This document shows positions 1-6,841 of a DNA stretch of 10,898 nt, piece by piece; positions within the stretch are counted from its first letter, which is position 1; each line of letters starts with the position of its first letter. The notes under the pieces are model-generated. The model ran no database searches and was not told where the DNA came from. It saw only the letters and a program-made list of their open reading frames with translations. Location of the stretch: contig JAFDUB010000055.1 of NCBI GenBank assembly GCA_019594025.1, positions 1-10,898 on the forward strand, in the 5' to 3' direction. Made by a program: the position numbers and the translations under genes. Source of the stretch: Thermoplasmata archaeon. Its GTDB lineage: Archaea > Thermoplasmatota > Thermoplasmata > Halarchaeoplasmatales > Halarchaeoplasmataceae.

Positions 1-81
1 AAAAAGAGGGTAGAAGGTACAAAGGCGTCTTATACGGGCAGTTCATGTTGACCGCAAAGGGACCGAAGATAATTGAATTCA
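1..81 (+). repeat. Exact inverted copy of an internal purD segment, left arm
   Basis: Bases 1-81 are the exact reverse complement of bases 841-921 with no mismatch. Identity stops abruptly at 81/82 (and at 840/841). Read on the plus strand, the segment encodes purD residues of about 266-291 in the sense direction. It has no start or stop of its own. It lies at the very edge of the window and interrupts the translin-family gene. It is best read as a chimeric join (whole-genome amplification or assembly), less likely as a genuine small inverted duplication. Confidence 0.95.
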
Positions 82-392
82 TCCCTGCTTATAGCCCATA
101 AGATATGGGCTTCGGCAAGTTCCTGGAACCCGTTTCGAAGAAAACCGGAATGATATAACTCAGGATAATCTTCGATGATACTCTTTACTTTAGAAACCTC
201 CTGCTGTGCTTCGTTGAATTTTTCCCGTGAACCCTCACCCTTATGGATTTCTTGTATCATCTGACGTGATAATCTTTCGATGGTACGAGAGGATTTGATA
301 GCAAGTTCTCTCACCGTATCTTTATCATCCAAGCCCTCTCCAATGTCTTTGACTATATCAATTAATGTTTCAATATCGGACATGATATTCAT
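30..392 (-). CDS. Translin-family protein, 3' end replaced by chimeric sequence (truncated)
   Basis: The N-terminal part matches archaeal translin/TRAX-like proteins, all-helical octamer-forming RNA/ssDNA-binding proteins of about 190-210 residues. Seen are the opening helix, RELAIKSSRTIERLSRQMIQ (29-48), and EDYPELYHSGFLRNGFQELAEA (74-95). E91 and E94 sit where TRAX-type nucleases carry two acidic catalytic residues; the third expected one lies in the missing half. The protein is genuine only to about residue 103. The last 16 residues, from EFNYLRS on, are the antisense of purD contributed by the inverted copy at 1-81, so the stop at 30-32 is not the natural one. The start ATG at 392 overlaps the purD stop as ATGA, suggesting translational coupling. 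An ATG at 383, with AGGGG nine bases before it, is an alternative start giving MSDIETL. Family assignment is by motif memory and fairly secure. Confidence 0.8.
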   Translation of the reverse strand: MNIMSDIETLIDIVKDIGEGLDDKDTVRELAIKSSRTIERLSRQMIQEIHKGEGSREKFNEAQQEVSKVKSIIEDYPELYHSGFLRNGFQELAEAHILWAISRDEFNYLRSLCGQHELPV

Positions 393-1714
393 CCCCTGAT
401 CTCTTTCATATGATTTAACTTACGTTGTATACTTTCAGGTTTTCCTATGTCGTGTCTCATATGTATTCCCTTACCCTTTATACATGAAAGTGCTCGTTCA
501 CTTGAACTCTCCGCACGTTCCATCTCCTCTGCAAAACCAACAACGGCTAGAGAACGAGAGGTGGTTGTGTATATTTCACCATCGTTTTCATCCACGGAGG
601 CATAGAATAACCGTGCATTTGCTTCTTGGATCCCTTTTTCATCGATTGCTATTTTATTTCCGGGAACTGGATCTATTCCATATCCTTCAGGTACGATGTA
701 CTTACATACGCTGCATTTTTTCTCGAATTCGGCTTCCATACCGGATATATCTCCTTTGGCCATACCTTCACAAAAAGCGAGGTAATCCGATTGTAAAAGC
801 GGTAGGACATTCATAGCTTCAGGATCACCCCATCTACAGTTGAATTCAATTATCTTCGGTCCCTTTGCGGTCAACATGAACTGCCCGTATAAGACGCCTT
901 TGTACCTTCTACCCTCTTTTTCCATTGCCAATAAGGAAGCTTTGATAATTTCTACAGCTTGTTTATACACCTCTTCATCCACAAAGGGTAGAAGACCGTC
1001 TGCCATAGAATAGGAACCCATCCCACCGGTGTTAGGCCCTTCGTCTCCTTCGTAAAGTCTTTTGTGATCCTGGACAAGAGGCGTAGGAATTACTTTTACA
1101 CCATCGGTAAACACTTGGAGGGTAAATTCTTCACCTTCGAGTTTCTCTTCGAGTATGACCTTTGATTCACCGCCTATCTTCTGTTCCAATATTTTACGAC
1201 AGTAATCGATGACTTCTTTCTTTCCATGTAAATGCTCGCCCATCACTTTAACTCCCTTTCCACCTGTTAATCCTATAGGTTTAACCGCTAGTTCACCTTC
1301 GTAGTGGGTGAGGAAATCTTCCAGGTTTTCCATATCATCGAATACTTCGAAATCCACTCTCCCCGGTAGTTCATACTTTTTCATCAGATTACGCATAAAT
1401 TCCTTTGAAATTTCCAGCTGAGCGGCTTTTTTATCCGGGCTGGCACAGAGAATTCCTTTGGACCCCAGCTCATCTACTATACCCTCGCCTAGAGGTGCTT
1501 CTGGACCTATAACCGCCATCTCCACACCTCTCTCTACCGCCCATTCGGATATTTTTGGAATATCGGTATCGGAGCACAACAAAAAATCTTTTGCTAGACC
1601 TGCAATGCCTGGATTCTTGTTCGACATCGATGCGTATACTTGGGCTCCGCTCTTCACCAGCGAACTAACTATGGCGTGTTCTCGAGCACCGCCTCCTACT
1701 GTTAGTACTTTCAT
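389..1714 (-). CDS. purD: Phosphoribosylamine--glycine ligase (GAR synthetase)
   Basis: This enzyme catalyses the second step of de novo purine synthesis: ATP-dependent ligation of glycine to 5-phosphoribosylamine, giving GAR, in the cytosol. The 441 residues are the usual full length. The N-terminal signature GGGAREH is at 7-13 and GPEAPL at 70-75. The ATP-grasp lid with AVKPIGLTGGKGVKV is at 143-157, EGPNTGGMGSYS at 225-236, and the metal/phosphate-binding FNCRWGDPEA at 291-300; a C-terminal domain completes it. The start gives the expected MKVLTVGGG opening. No Shine-Dalgarno is seen. A TATA-like element about 30 bases upstream suggests a leaderless message starting here, although purD also follows the PRC-barrel gene by only 37 bases. 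Its stop overlaps the translin start by four bases. An inverted copy of part of the gene lies at the window edge. Confidence 0.97.
   Translation of the reverse strand: MKVLTVGGGAREHAIVSSLVKSGAQVYASMSNKNPGIAGLAKDFLLCSDTDIPKISEWAVERGVEMAVIGPEAPLGEGIVDELGSKGILCASPDKKAAQLEISKEFMRNLMKKYELPGRVDFEVFDDMENLEDFLTHYEGELAVKPIGLTGGKGVKVMGEHLHGKKEVIDYCRKILEQKIGGESKVILEEKLEGEEFTLQVFTDGVKVIPTPLVQDHKRLYEGDEGPNTGGMGSYSMADGLLPFVDEEVYKQAVEIIKASLLAMEKEGRRYKGVLYGQFMLTAKGPKIIEFNCRWGDPEAMNVLPLLQSDYLAFCEGMAKGDISGMEAEFEKKCSVCKYIVPEGYGIDPVPGNKIAIDEKGIQEANARLFYASVDENDGEIYTTTSRSLAVVGFAEEMERAESSSERALSCIKGKGIHMRHDIGKPESIQRKLNHMKEIRG
841..921 (-). repeat. Source segment of the inverted duplication inside purD, right arm
   Basis: This is the intact copy of the 81-base inverted repeat. 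It lies in frame within purD, just before and into the conserved NCRWGDPE region. Because purD reads straight through it with all family motifs, this copy is original and the copy at 1-81 is derived. The arms are separated by 759 bases. Confidence 0.95.
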
Positions 1715-1738
1715 GTTATCAAAAGGTGTATCGAAGGG

Positions 1739-1749
1739 GGGGATATAAG
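1739..1749 (-). promoter_or_regulatory. Putative TATA box for purD
   Basis: On the minus strand the gap between the PRC-barrel stop and the purD ATG contains TCTTATATCC. Its centre is about 30 bases before the ATG at 1714, the spacing expected for a transcript starting a few bases before the start codon. No ribosome binding site is present in the gap, which agrees with leaderless initiation. Judged by eye. Confidence 0.45.
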
Positions 1750-1751
1750 AT

Positions 1752-2330
1752 TTATTTTTCCTCGGAAAGGTATTCTTCCTTTCGCCGCTTTAAAACGATC
1801 CTGTCTTTATGGATGTCTCTTATTTCGTTCACCCTGACGGTTATCTGTTGAGTGATAAGATCCACACTTGTAGTAGCTGACTCACCTTCAACCGGACCAG
1901 AGGGTAGAGAGAGGCTCATATCCTCGAAAGGCATCATCGGTACTATATACCTATTCAACTCATGGTCCTCTTTTCGAGTTTTGACTATCCTTACGTTAAC
2001 ACGCACATACTCCAGCTTACCGTCCCTTCCTTTAACCGCATGTTTAACGGTTCCTATATCTGTACCTCTAGAATCCGTTACCGTGGCACCGATTAGATTT
2101 TTTATAGGGCTTATCCAGAGGGTGATCTTGTCCTCTCGTATCTTATCGATGTATCTAATGTTGATTCTAAAATATTCACCAAAAAATCCCTTGTGAATCA
2201 CCAGGTGTGTAGGTGTCATCGTACTGCGGTTTATTTCGATGTCGTCCACATGTCCGAATAATTCACCTTCAGCATCGTAAACCTTGATACCCTTTATCCT
2301 GTTGAAAGTAGTCTTTCCATCTTTATCCAT
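1752..2330 (-). CDS. PRC-barrel domain protein
   Basis: A soluble protein of about 192 residues with two PRC-barrel-like beta units. The first starts at about residue 13 (GIKVYDAEGELFGHVDDIEI, then THLVIHKGFFGEYFRI). The second starts at about residue 79 (LIGATVTDSRGTDIGTVKHAV, then EYVRVNVRI) and runs to a charged C-terminus. The pattern 'G..V.D..G...G.V.DI' followed by short strands is typical of PRC-barrels, which occur in RimM, photosynthetic reaction centres and many archaeal proteins of unclear function, some linked to RNA processing or cell division. No specific role can be read here. A longer GTG start at 2339 is possible. I prefer the ATG at 2330 because GGTG lies six bases before it. 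It sits between the winged-helix regulator (36-base gap) and purD on the same strand and may be co-transcribed with both. Confidence 0.8.
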   Translation of the reverse strand: MDKDGKTTFNRIKGIKVYDAEGELFGHVDDIEINRSTMTPTHLVIHKGFFGEYFRINIRYIDKIREDKITLWISPIKNLIGATVTDSRGTDIGTVKHAVKGRDGKLEYVRVNVRIVKTRKEDHELNRYIVPMMPFEDMSLSLPSGPVEGESATTSVDLITQQITVRVNEIRDIHKDRIVLKRRKEEYLSEEK

Positions 2331-2366
2331 GGATTGCACCGATAAATAATGTACTTCATAGGTTAA

Positions 2367-2885
2367 TTATTTTTCTTCTCTTTTTGTCCACATACGAACG
2401 AATCGATCTACCAAGTTGTCTAGGAACGTCCGCCGGTACTGAATCAATAGGTCGGCAACAGCCTCTTCATCTTTAACACAGTACTGATTTTTCTCGTAGG
2501 TTACCATATTTTTTTCCCGCAGATTTTTTAAATGGTAAGATAGAGTCGAAGGTGCCACATCGATAACCTCCGATATCTCCTTATGGGTGCATCCCGGATA
2601 TTCCATCAGGAACAGTATTATCGTACGTGGAAGCTCCTTCCTGAGAGCCGCTAGACGGTCCTTATCCGAGCTGTCGATATCACCTCGTACGTAGAAACGC
2701 TTGTACTTTCCCTCCTTTCGTGATACTATTAAAGAGCGTTTATCAAGCACACGGAGATGATAACGTATGGTTCCAAGAGGTATCTCCAGCATCCTATCCA
2801 ATTGTCGAAGATGTGCCCCCGGATTCTCCCGGATAGATTCGTATATCTTCTTTCTGGGTTCTAACTCTATTTCGGCCGAGGACAA
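2367..2885 (-). CDS. Transcriptional regulator with two winged-helix domains
   Basis: The 172-residue protein has two consecutive winged helix-turn-helix domains. The first covers about 10-68, with LRQLDRML then the recognition-helix region GTIRYHLRVLDKRSLI and a wing at RKEGKYKRFYV. The second covers about 83-138, with HKEISEVIDVAPSTLSYHLKNLREKNMV. The repeated 'T(I/L).YHL..L' signature is characteristic of archaeal ArsR/MarR-like regulators. No ligand-binding domain is visible; the C-terminal 30 residues form a basic helix. The start is TTG, chosen because a strong archaeal Shine-Dalgarno (GGAGTGATC) lies just upstream and overlaps the stop of the membrane-protein gene. The two genes are six bases apart and surely co-transcribed, which suggests the membrane protein controls or responds to this regulator. 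Targets are unknown. Confidence 0.85.
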   Translation of the reverse strand: MSSAEIELEPRKKIYESIRENPGAHLRQLDRMLEIPLGTIRYHLRVLDKRSLIVSRKEGKYKRFYVRGDIDSSDKDRLAALRKELPRTIILFLMEYPGCTHKEISEVIDVAPSTLSYHLKNLREKNMVTYEKNQYCVKDEEAVADLLIQYRRTFLDNLVDRFVRMWTKREEK

Positions 2886-2889
2886 AACA

Positions 2890-2898
2890 GATCACTCC
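2890..2898 (-). promoter_or_regulatory. Ribosome binding site for the TTG-started winged-helix gene
   Basis: On the minus strand GGAGTGATC matches most of the archaeal Shine-Dalgarno consensus AGGAGGTGATC. It ends four bases before the TTG at 2885-2883. It contains the TGA stop of the upstream membrane-protein gene, which points to coupled translation and justifies the rare start codon. Confidence 0.7.
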
Positions 2899-3161
2899 CA
2901 AAAACCCGATATAATCAAAATACCGAGTACTAGTATGTCAATAATTAGTAGAGAAAGGGGGTAAGAAGGCAGTGTCAAAATATCACTCAAGTTAGAGACT
3001 GCTAATATCACACCTTTGACGAAGAACAATGAAAAAACGCCAAGAAGCAAGAGTATTCGCTTAGACCTCGAACTGATATATGCCAGTAAAGAGAACAGCA
3101 GTCCTGTGAATGCTGCCACGACTATAATGCCTATGAGTAGGGTATCGGGTGCTAGGTTCAT
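2892..3161 (-). CDS. Small three-helix membrane protein paired with the winged-helix regulator
   Basis: The 89 residues form three hydrophobic segments at about 7-29, 35-56 and 67-86. They are separated by a short basic loop (SSRSKR, 30-35) and a short polar loop around residues 57-66. The basic loop suggests that the first loop is cytosolic. There is no catalytic motif. Size, topology and position directly before a winged-helix regulator resemble small membrane proteins (DUF7521-like) that accompany such regulators in haloarchaea and Thermoplasmatota; this is from memory and not verified. The ATG at 3161 has GAGG five bases before it and is the first gene of the leftward cluster, divergent from SRP54. 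A plausible role is a membrane sensor or anchor for the regulator, by inference only. Confidence 0.75.
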   Translation of the reverse strand: MNLAPDTLLIGIIVVAAFTGLLFSLLAYISSRSKRILLLLGVFSLFFVKGVILAVSNLSDILTLPSYPLSLLIIDILVLGILIISGFWE

Positions 3162-3190
3162 GGTATCCTCAAACCATTTATAGACGGAGG

Positions 3191-3200
3191 GTTAAATAAA
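3191..3200 (-). promoter_or_regulatory. Putative TATA box for the leftward membrane-protein/regulator cluster
   Basis: On the minus strand TTTATTTAAC is centred about 35 bases before the ATG at 3161, predicting a leader of roughly eight bases. A closer TATA-like TATAAATGG at 3174-3182 is too near the ATG for normal spacing. Confidence 0.3.
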
Positions 3201-3220
3201 GTTATCACTCGGTACGACGG

Positions 3221-3228
3221 ATAAAAAG
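3221..3228 (+). promoter_or_regulatory. Putative TATA box for SRP54
   Basis: ATAAAAAG lies about 36 bases before the SRP54 ATG at 3261, predicting a start of transcription near 3252. It lies within 30 bases of the opposite-strand TATA candidate, so the 99-base gap is a divergent promoter region. Confidence 0.35.
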
Positions 3229-3260
3229 ATTAATAACGGAGAGGGTGTAATCGTTTAACG

Positions 3261-4595
3261 ATGGCTCTAGATAAACTGAAGGACGGGCTGCAAAGCGCAT
3301 TGAAAAAGGTAGCTAACGCAAGTCATGTAGATAAAAACCTTGTTTCAGAAGTGGTCAAAGATGTACAGAGGGCGATGATAGAATCGGATATGAACGTGAA
3401 TCTTGCCCTTAAGCTCACTGAAGAGCTTAAAGAGAGGGCGTTGACCGAGAAACCACCTGCGGGAATATCCTCTAAGGAGCACGTTATCAAGATCATATAC
3501 GAAGAGTTCGTAAACATATTGGGAGATGGTGTGGAGTTAGAACTTAAGCCGCAAACCATAATGATGGTCGGCCTTTACGGCATGGGTAAAACCACTACTT
3601 GTGGTAAACTCGGTGCATATTTCCAAAAAAGAGGGTTAAACACCGCATTGATCGCAGGAGACACGCACCGACCTGCAGCATATGAACAGCTGGAACAGGT
3701 AGCTCAGGACGCCGGTGTACCGATGTATGGCTCCCCTGGAGAATCACGTGCACCAAAGGTTGTGAGAAAGGGGCTCGAAAAATTCAAGGAATATGATGTT
3801 GTCATTATCGATACCTCGGGAAGACATTCACTTCAAAAGGAACTTATCAATGAGATCAAAAGGATACGCAACGTTGCGGAACCGGATGAAGTGATACTAA
3901 CAATCGACGCTTCTGTTGGTCAACAGGCGGGACCTCAGGCAGAGGCGTTCCACGAGGCAGTAGGCGTCACAAAAACAATAATAACCAAAATCGACGGGAG
4001 TGCAAAGGGTGGAGGTGCATTAAGCGCGGTAGCCGCCACCGACGCACCGGTAGTGTTCGTGGGGACCGGGGAAAGGATAAGGGATTTGGAGAAATTCGAC
4101 CCTAAGAGGTTCATCTCTCGACTGCTTGGGATGGGGGATATCCAGGGTCTTCTGGAAAAAGCCGAAGAGGTGTTAGATGAAGAAGAGGCCGAGAGGACCA
4201 CAAAACGCATGCTATCCGGTGAATTCAATCTCAAGGATATGTACGAACAGATGGAGATGCTGGCTGGAGTAGGGCCTCTTCAGAAGATAATGGAAATGCT
4301 TCCACTAGGAGGGAATAGGATATCTGACGAAGATATGTTGGATACTCAGCAAAAACTGCGATCCTTCCGTATAATGATGGACAGCATGACCGAGGAGGAG
4401 ATGGAGAACCCGCCACTCCTTAAAAAAACTCGTATTAAACGTATCGCTAGAGGCAGCGGCTGCAGTCCAAAAGATGTAAGAGACCTGCTTGGACATTATA
4501 AAAAAGCGAAAAAAGCCATCAAAGGATTCAGCGGTAACAGAAGGATAAGAAAACAATTGATGAAGCAGATAGAATCCGGCGATATAAAATTCTAA
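3261..4595 (+). CDS. srp54: Signal recognition particle GTPase subunit SRP54
   Basis: SRP54 binds signal sequences and 7S RNA in the cytosol and delivers ribosome-nascent chains to the membrane receptor FtsY through paired GTPases. The 444 residues are full length. An N helical bundle covers about 1-95. The G domain carries the P-loop GLYGMGKTTT (104-113), DTHRPAA (134-140), DTSGRH (184-189), TKIDGSAKGGG (242-252) and FVGTGERIRDLEKFDP (266-281). The M domain starts near 295 and ends with the RNA-binding helix-turn-helix around RIKRIARGSG (391-400), then a basic tail. The P-loop Tyr/Met and the His in DTHRPAA differ from the more common GLQGSGKTTT and DTYRPAA, but no essential GTP-binding residue is lost. 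The ATG gives the usual opening MALDKLKDGL. The gene appears monocistronic, and its stop codon overlaps that of the facing sulfatase gene. Confidence 0.97.
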   Translation: MALDKLKDGLQSALKKVANASHVDKNLVSEVVKDVQRAMIESDMNVNLALKLTEELKERALTEKPPAGISSKEHVIKIIYEEFVNILGDGVELELKPQTIMMVGLYGMGKTTTCGKLGAYFQKRGLNTALIAGDTHRPAAYEQLEQVAQDAGVPMYGSPGESRAPKVVRKGLEKFKEYDVVIIDTSGRHSLQKELINEIKRIRNVAEPDEVILTIDASVGQQAGPQAEAFHEAVGVTKTIITKIDGSAKGGGALSAVAATDAPVVFVGTGERIRDLEKFDPKRFISRLLGMGDIQGLLEKAEEVLDEEEAERTTKRMLSGEFNLKDMYEQMEMLAGVGPLQKIMEMLPLGGNRISDEDMLDTQQKLRSFRIMMDSMTEEEMENPPLLKKTRIKRIARGSGCSPKDVRDLLGHYKKAKKAIKGFSGNRRIRKQLMKQIESGDIKF

Positions 4596-5857
4596 ATTTT
4601 TAAATCAGATAGTGTAACGGATATTTTCTTTCTTTCGTCCTTCCGTTTAAGTAAAAGTTGTCTGCGTCGATGTTCTTGGATTATGGCTTTGTATTGGGAT
4701 ATGTCAACATCAGCGCAGATGTTGTACCTTTCACTTGGATCCTCTGTCAAGTCATAAAACTCCTGACACCCTCGCTTATCATCGAGTATGTACTTTTTAT
4801 CTTTATATCTCAAAGAGGTTGTCCATTTATCTTTAAGCCCAGGGGATTCACTTATTACCGCGTCCCGTTCAAAAGATGAAATCAGGCTTTCGCCCTGATA
4901 GTTATTTGGAATATCTAAACCCAACAGTTCATGCACGGTGGGAGCAATGTCTAGGTGAGATACCGGTTTAATTTCTCTTTTCTTTCCTGGGTGGATTAGA
5001 AGGGGTATGTGAATACCCTCTTCATAAAGATGACCGGAGTGTCCTAAATAACCATGCTCCCTAAAACCCTCGCCATGGTCCGAGGTCAATATTACAGCAA
5101 CGTCATCGGGGAGTGCCGATACCAGGTTCCGGAGGATATCATCCGTGTATCTAATACAACAATCATACAGTATCTCTAATGTTGAAACACCTTGGTCGTC
5201 GATTTTATTGTGTTCACCACTGTCAAGCCGTTTATTGAGAATTAGTTTTCTAAGCCAGTTGGTGGATGGAAGAGACAATAATTTCTCATAGCCCTTTGGA
5301 GGAAGGTAGGGCATATGTGGTTCCATGTAATGGTTCCACAGAAAAAAAGAGGTTTGTGTTTCTTCTATCCACTTTAATGACCGCCTGTTGATTTCCTCTC
5401 CCGGGGTAAAAGGGGGTTTGCCTAGAATTATCTCTCCCAACCGCTTTAGCTTTCTTAGGAAGGGGGGATTGATGGTCGAGTCGGTGATGAAGAAATCCTC
5501 GAATTCGTCGAACCCTCTCTGATACCCAAAATAACTAGAGATGTATGGGTTGGAATGAAAGGCCGCTGACTTCACTTCACCACCAATATATTCCGTCAGC
5601 AATTTTCTATCCCTATGTAAACGCATATTACGTGTTCGAGCGAAGGGGTGACGTGAAAGGTAAGTGGAAGAAAGCATTGGCGGAAAGGTGGTAGCGGTGG
5701 TAGGACCGGAGGATACGGCGTTGACAAACATCTTGCTTTTTTTTGACAACTTATCTATGAAGGGGGTTGTGTTTCTGCAGTACCCCATGTACCCTAAATG
5801 ATCAGCCCGAAGCGAATCAATGGTTATTAGTACTACACCTCTAAAGGGGGGGTTCAT
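4592..5857 (-). CDS. Sulfatase / alkaline-phosphatase superfamily hydrolase
   Basis: The 421-residue soluble protein has no signal peptide or membrane helix. Superfamily motifs in order: metal-binding IDSLRADHLG (13-22), the nucleophile region SSGPTTATTFPP (49-60), MEPHMPYLPP (178-187), the metal-binding LTSDHGEGFREHG (257-269) followed by GHSGHLYEE (272-280), HLDIAPTVHELLG (301-313), and the closing EFYDLTEDPSERYN typical of sulfatases. The formylglycine motif C/S-x-P-x-R is absent; a Thr in 53-57 is the likely nucleophile. The activity may therefore be phosphodiester hydrolysis or group transfer on a glycan or lipid rather than sulfate release. Substrate unknown. The ATG has GGGGGAT three bases upstream as a ribosome site. 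A TATA-like ACTTATTCGA lies at 5881-5890. Divergent from the GNAT gene and convergent with SRP54, sharing four bases at the stops. Confidence 0.88.
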   Translation of the reverse strand: MNPPFRGVVLITIDSLRADHLGYMGYCRNTTPFIDKLSKKSKMFVNAVSSGPTTATTFPPMLSSTYLSRHPFARTRNMRLHRDRKLLTEYIGGEVKSAAFHSNPYISSYFGYQRGFDEFEDFFITDSTINPPFLRKLKRLGEIILGKPPFTPGEEINRRSLKWIEETQTSFFLWNHYMEPHMPYLPPKGYEKLLSLPSTNWLRKLILNKRLDSGEHNKIDDQGVSTLEILYDCCIRYTDDILRNLVSALPDDVAVILTSDHGEGFREHGYLGHSGHLYEEGIHIPLLIHPGKKREIKPVSHLDIAPTVHELLGLDIPNNYQGESLISSFERDAVISESPGLKDKWTTSLRYKDKKYILDDKRGCQEFYDLTEDPSERYNICADVDISQYKAIIQEHRRRQLLLKRKDERKKISVTLSDLKI

Positions 5858-5913
5858 GATATCCCCCTACACCATGGGTTTCGAATAAGTTTTTCGTTAG
5901 GAATTTGGAAAAT

Positions 5914-5922
5914 CTTATAATA
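5914..5922 (+). promoter_or_regulatory. Putative TATA box for the GNAT gene (leaderless)
   Basis: CTTATAATA preceded by an A-rich GGAAAAT (possible BRE) is centred 27 bases before the ATG at 5945. This predicts transcription starting at or next to the start codon. It favours the ATG at 5945 over the TTG at 5936 as the real start. Confidence 0.55.
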
Positions 5923-5944
5923 CCTCCTTCTTGAATTGACATTC

Positions 5945-6802
5945 ATGTGTCTAAAGTTAAAGAGGGTTGAAAAATCAGATGAAAAGGAAGTATTAGAGTT
6001 ATGTAAGAAAATTTGGGAGGGGCACGATTATATACCAAAGGTATTCGATGAGTGGATTGAAGATAATGGATTTTATAAAGGAATTGCAGAAGGCAGAATT
6101 GTAGCTGTGGACAAATACACTAGAATTGAAAGGGATGTTATATGGCTTGAAGGACTGAGGGTACACCCGGATTATCAAGGCCGGGGATATGGTAAAGAGA
6201 TGGTGGAAAAATTCCTTGAACTGATAGAAAAAAAAGAAGACTTTTCATATCTAAGGTTCATGACTGGCGCCACCAACGAAAAGATGATCAAAATGGCAGG
6301 AGAGTTCGGTTTTGAATTATACTTGGAACTCCACTCCTTGGCGGTCTCTGAAGAGGTGGTGGAAAAAGGGAGCAAGGGGCGATTTAAAAATCGAACTCAA
6401 TTGGTTAAGTCCGTGGATAGGGTGTTAAATTTTGTAAAAAATTCTGAGGAGTTCGTCCATAACAAAGGACTTTTCATCAAAAATTGGACAGCTCATGATA
6501 TAACTGAGGAATTGTTAGTAAAAGAGGTGGAAGTAGGTAATTGTATTTATATTGAAAATAAAAATTTGAAGGCCGTGGGATTCTTGGATTTTTACAAACC
6601 CTACAATTTACTTAATTTCCCATTTATCGCAGGTAAGGAGGAACGTGTAAAAGAACTCTTAGAGCACGGAATAGAACGTATGAGGCTTGAGAATAGAGAT
6701 TATCTTACAGTCAAAACCGGCTCTGACAAGATTAAAGAAATATTACTAAACGTCGGTTTTGAATTGACAAAACATAAAAAAAGCCTGGTTTTTCAAAGGT
6801 GA
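5945..6802 (+). CDS. GNAT-family N-acetyltransferase
   Basis: The 285-residue protein has an N-terminal GNAT fold. Motif A is LEGLRVHPDYQGRGYGKEM (68-86), with the acetyl-CoA pyrophosphate loop QGRGYG (78-83). Motif B is near TGATNEKMIKMAGEFGFEL. Residues from about 150 to 285 form a second alpha/beta half resembling the C-terminal region of two-domain archaeal GNAT proteins. The acceptor (protein N-terminus, amine or antibiotic) cannot be told. An upstream TTG at 5936 would add three residues, but the promoter position and lack of a ribosome site favour the ATG. The gene is visibly more AT-rich than its neighbours, with many AAA, AAT, TTA and ATT codons (the line at 6541-6600 is about 28% G+C), which may indicate later acquisition. 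It stands alone between its own promoter and that of the next gene. Confidence 0.87.
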   Translation: MCLKLKRVEKSDEKEVLELCKKIWEGHDYIPKVFDEWIEDNGFYKGIAEGRIVAVDKYTRIERDVIWLEGLRVHPDYQGRGYGKEMVEKFLELIEKKEDFSYLRFMTGATNEKMIKMAGEFGFELYLELHSLAVSEEVVEKGSKGRFKNRTQLVKSVDRVLNFVKNSEEFVHNKGLFIKNWTAHDITEELLVKEVEVGNCIYIENKNLKAVGFLDFYKPYNLLNFPFIAGKEERVKELLEHGIERMRLENRDYLTVKTGSDKIKEILLNVGFELTKHKKSLVFQR

Positions 6803-6803
6803 A

Positions 6804-6814
6804 AATATATAAAC
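6804..6814 (+). promoter_or_regulatory. Putative TATA box for the aminopeptidase gene
   Basis: The strong element AATATATAAAC, preceded by purines, begins just after the GNAT stop codon. It is centred about 33 bases before the ATG at 6842, predicting a leader of only a few bases. No ribosome site is present, which supports near-leaderless translation. Confidence 0.55.
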
Positions 6815-6841
6815 CTCTTATTCGATGTAAAATTCAATAAC

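Noticed and set aside
1..81. A real partial purD gene on the plus strand
   Set aside because: Identical to the inner part of the intact purD with no start, stop or flanking purD sequence; it is a chimeric or duplicated fragment.
484..816. Long plus-strand open frame opposite purD
   Set aside because: Antisense shadow of purD; odd composition rich in Leu, His and Arg and no start signals.
3935..4556. Minus-strand frames opposite SRP54
   Set aside because: SRP54 is certain in this interval; the opposite frames are low-complexity shadows rich in Ser and Pro.
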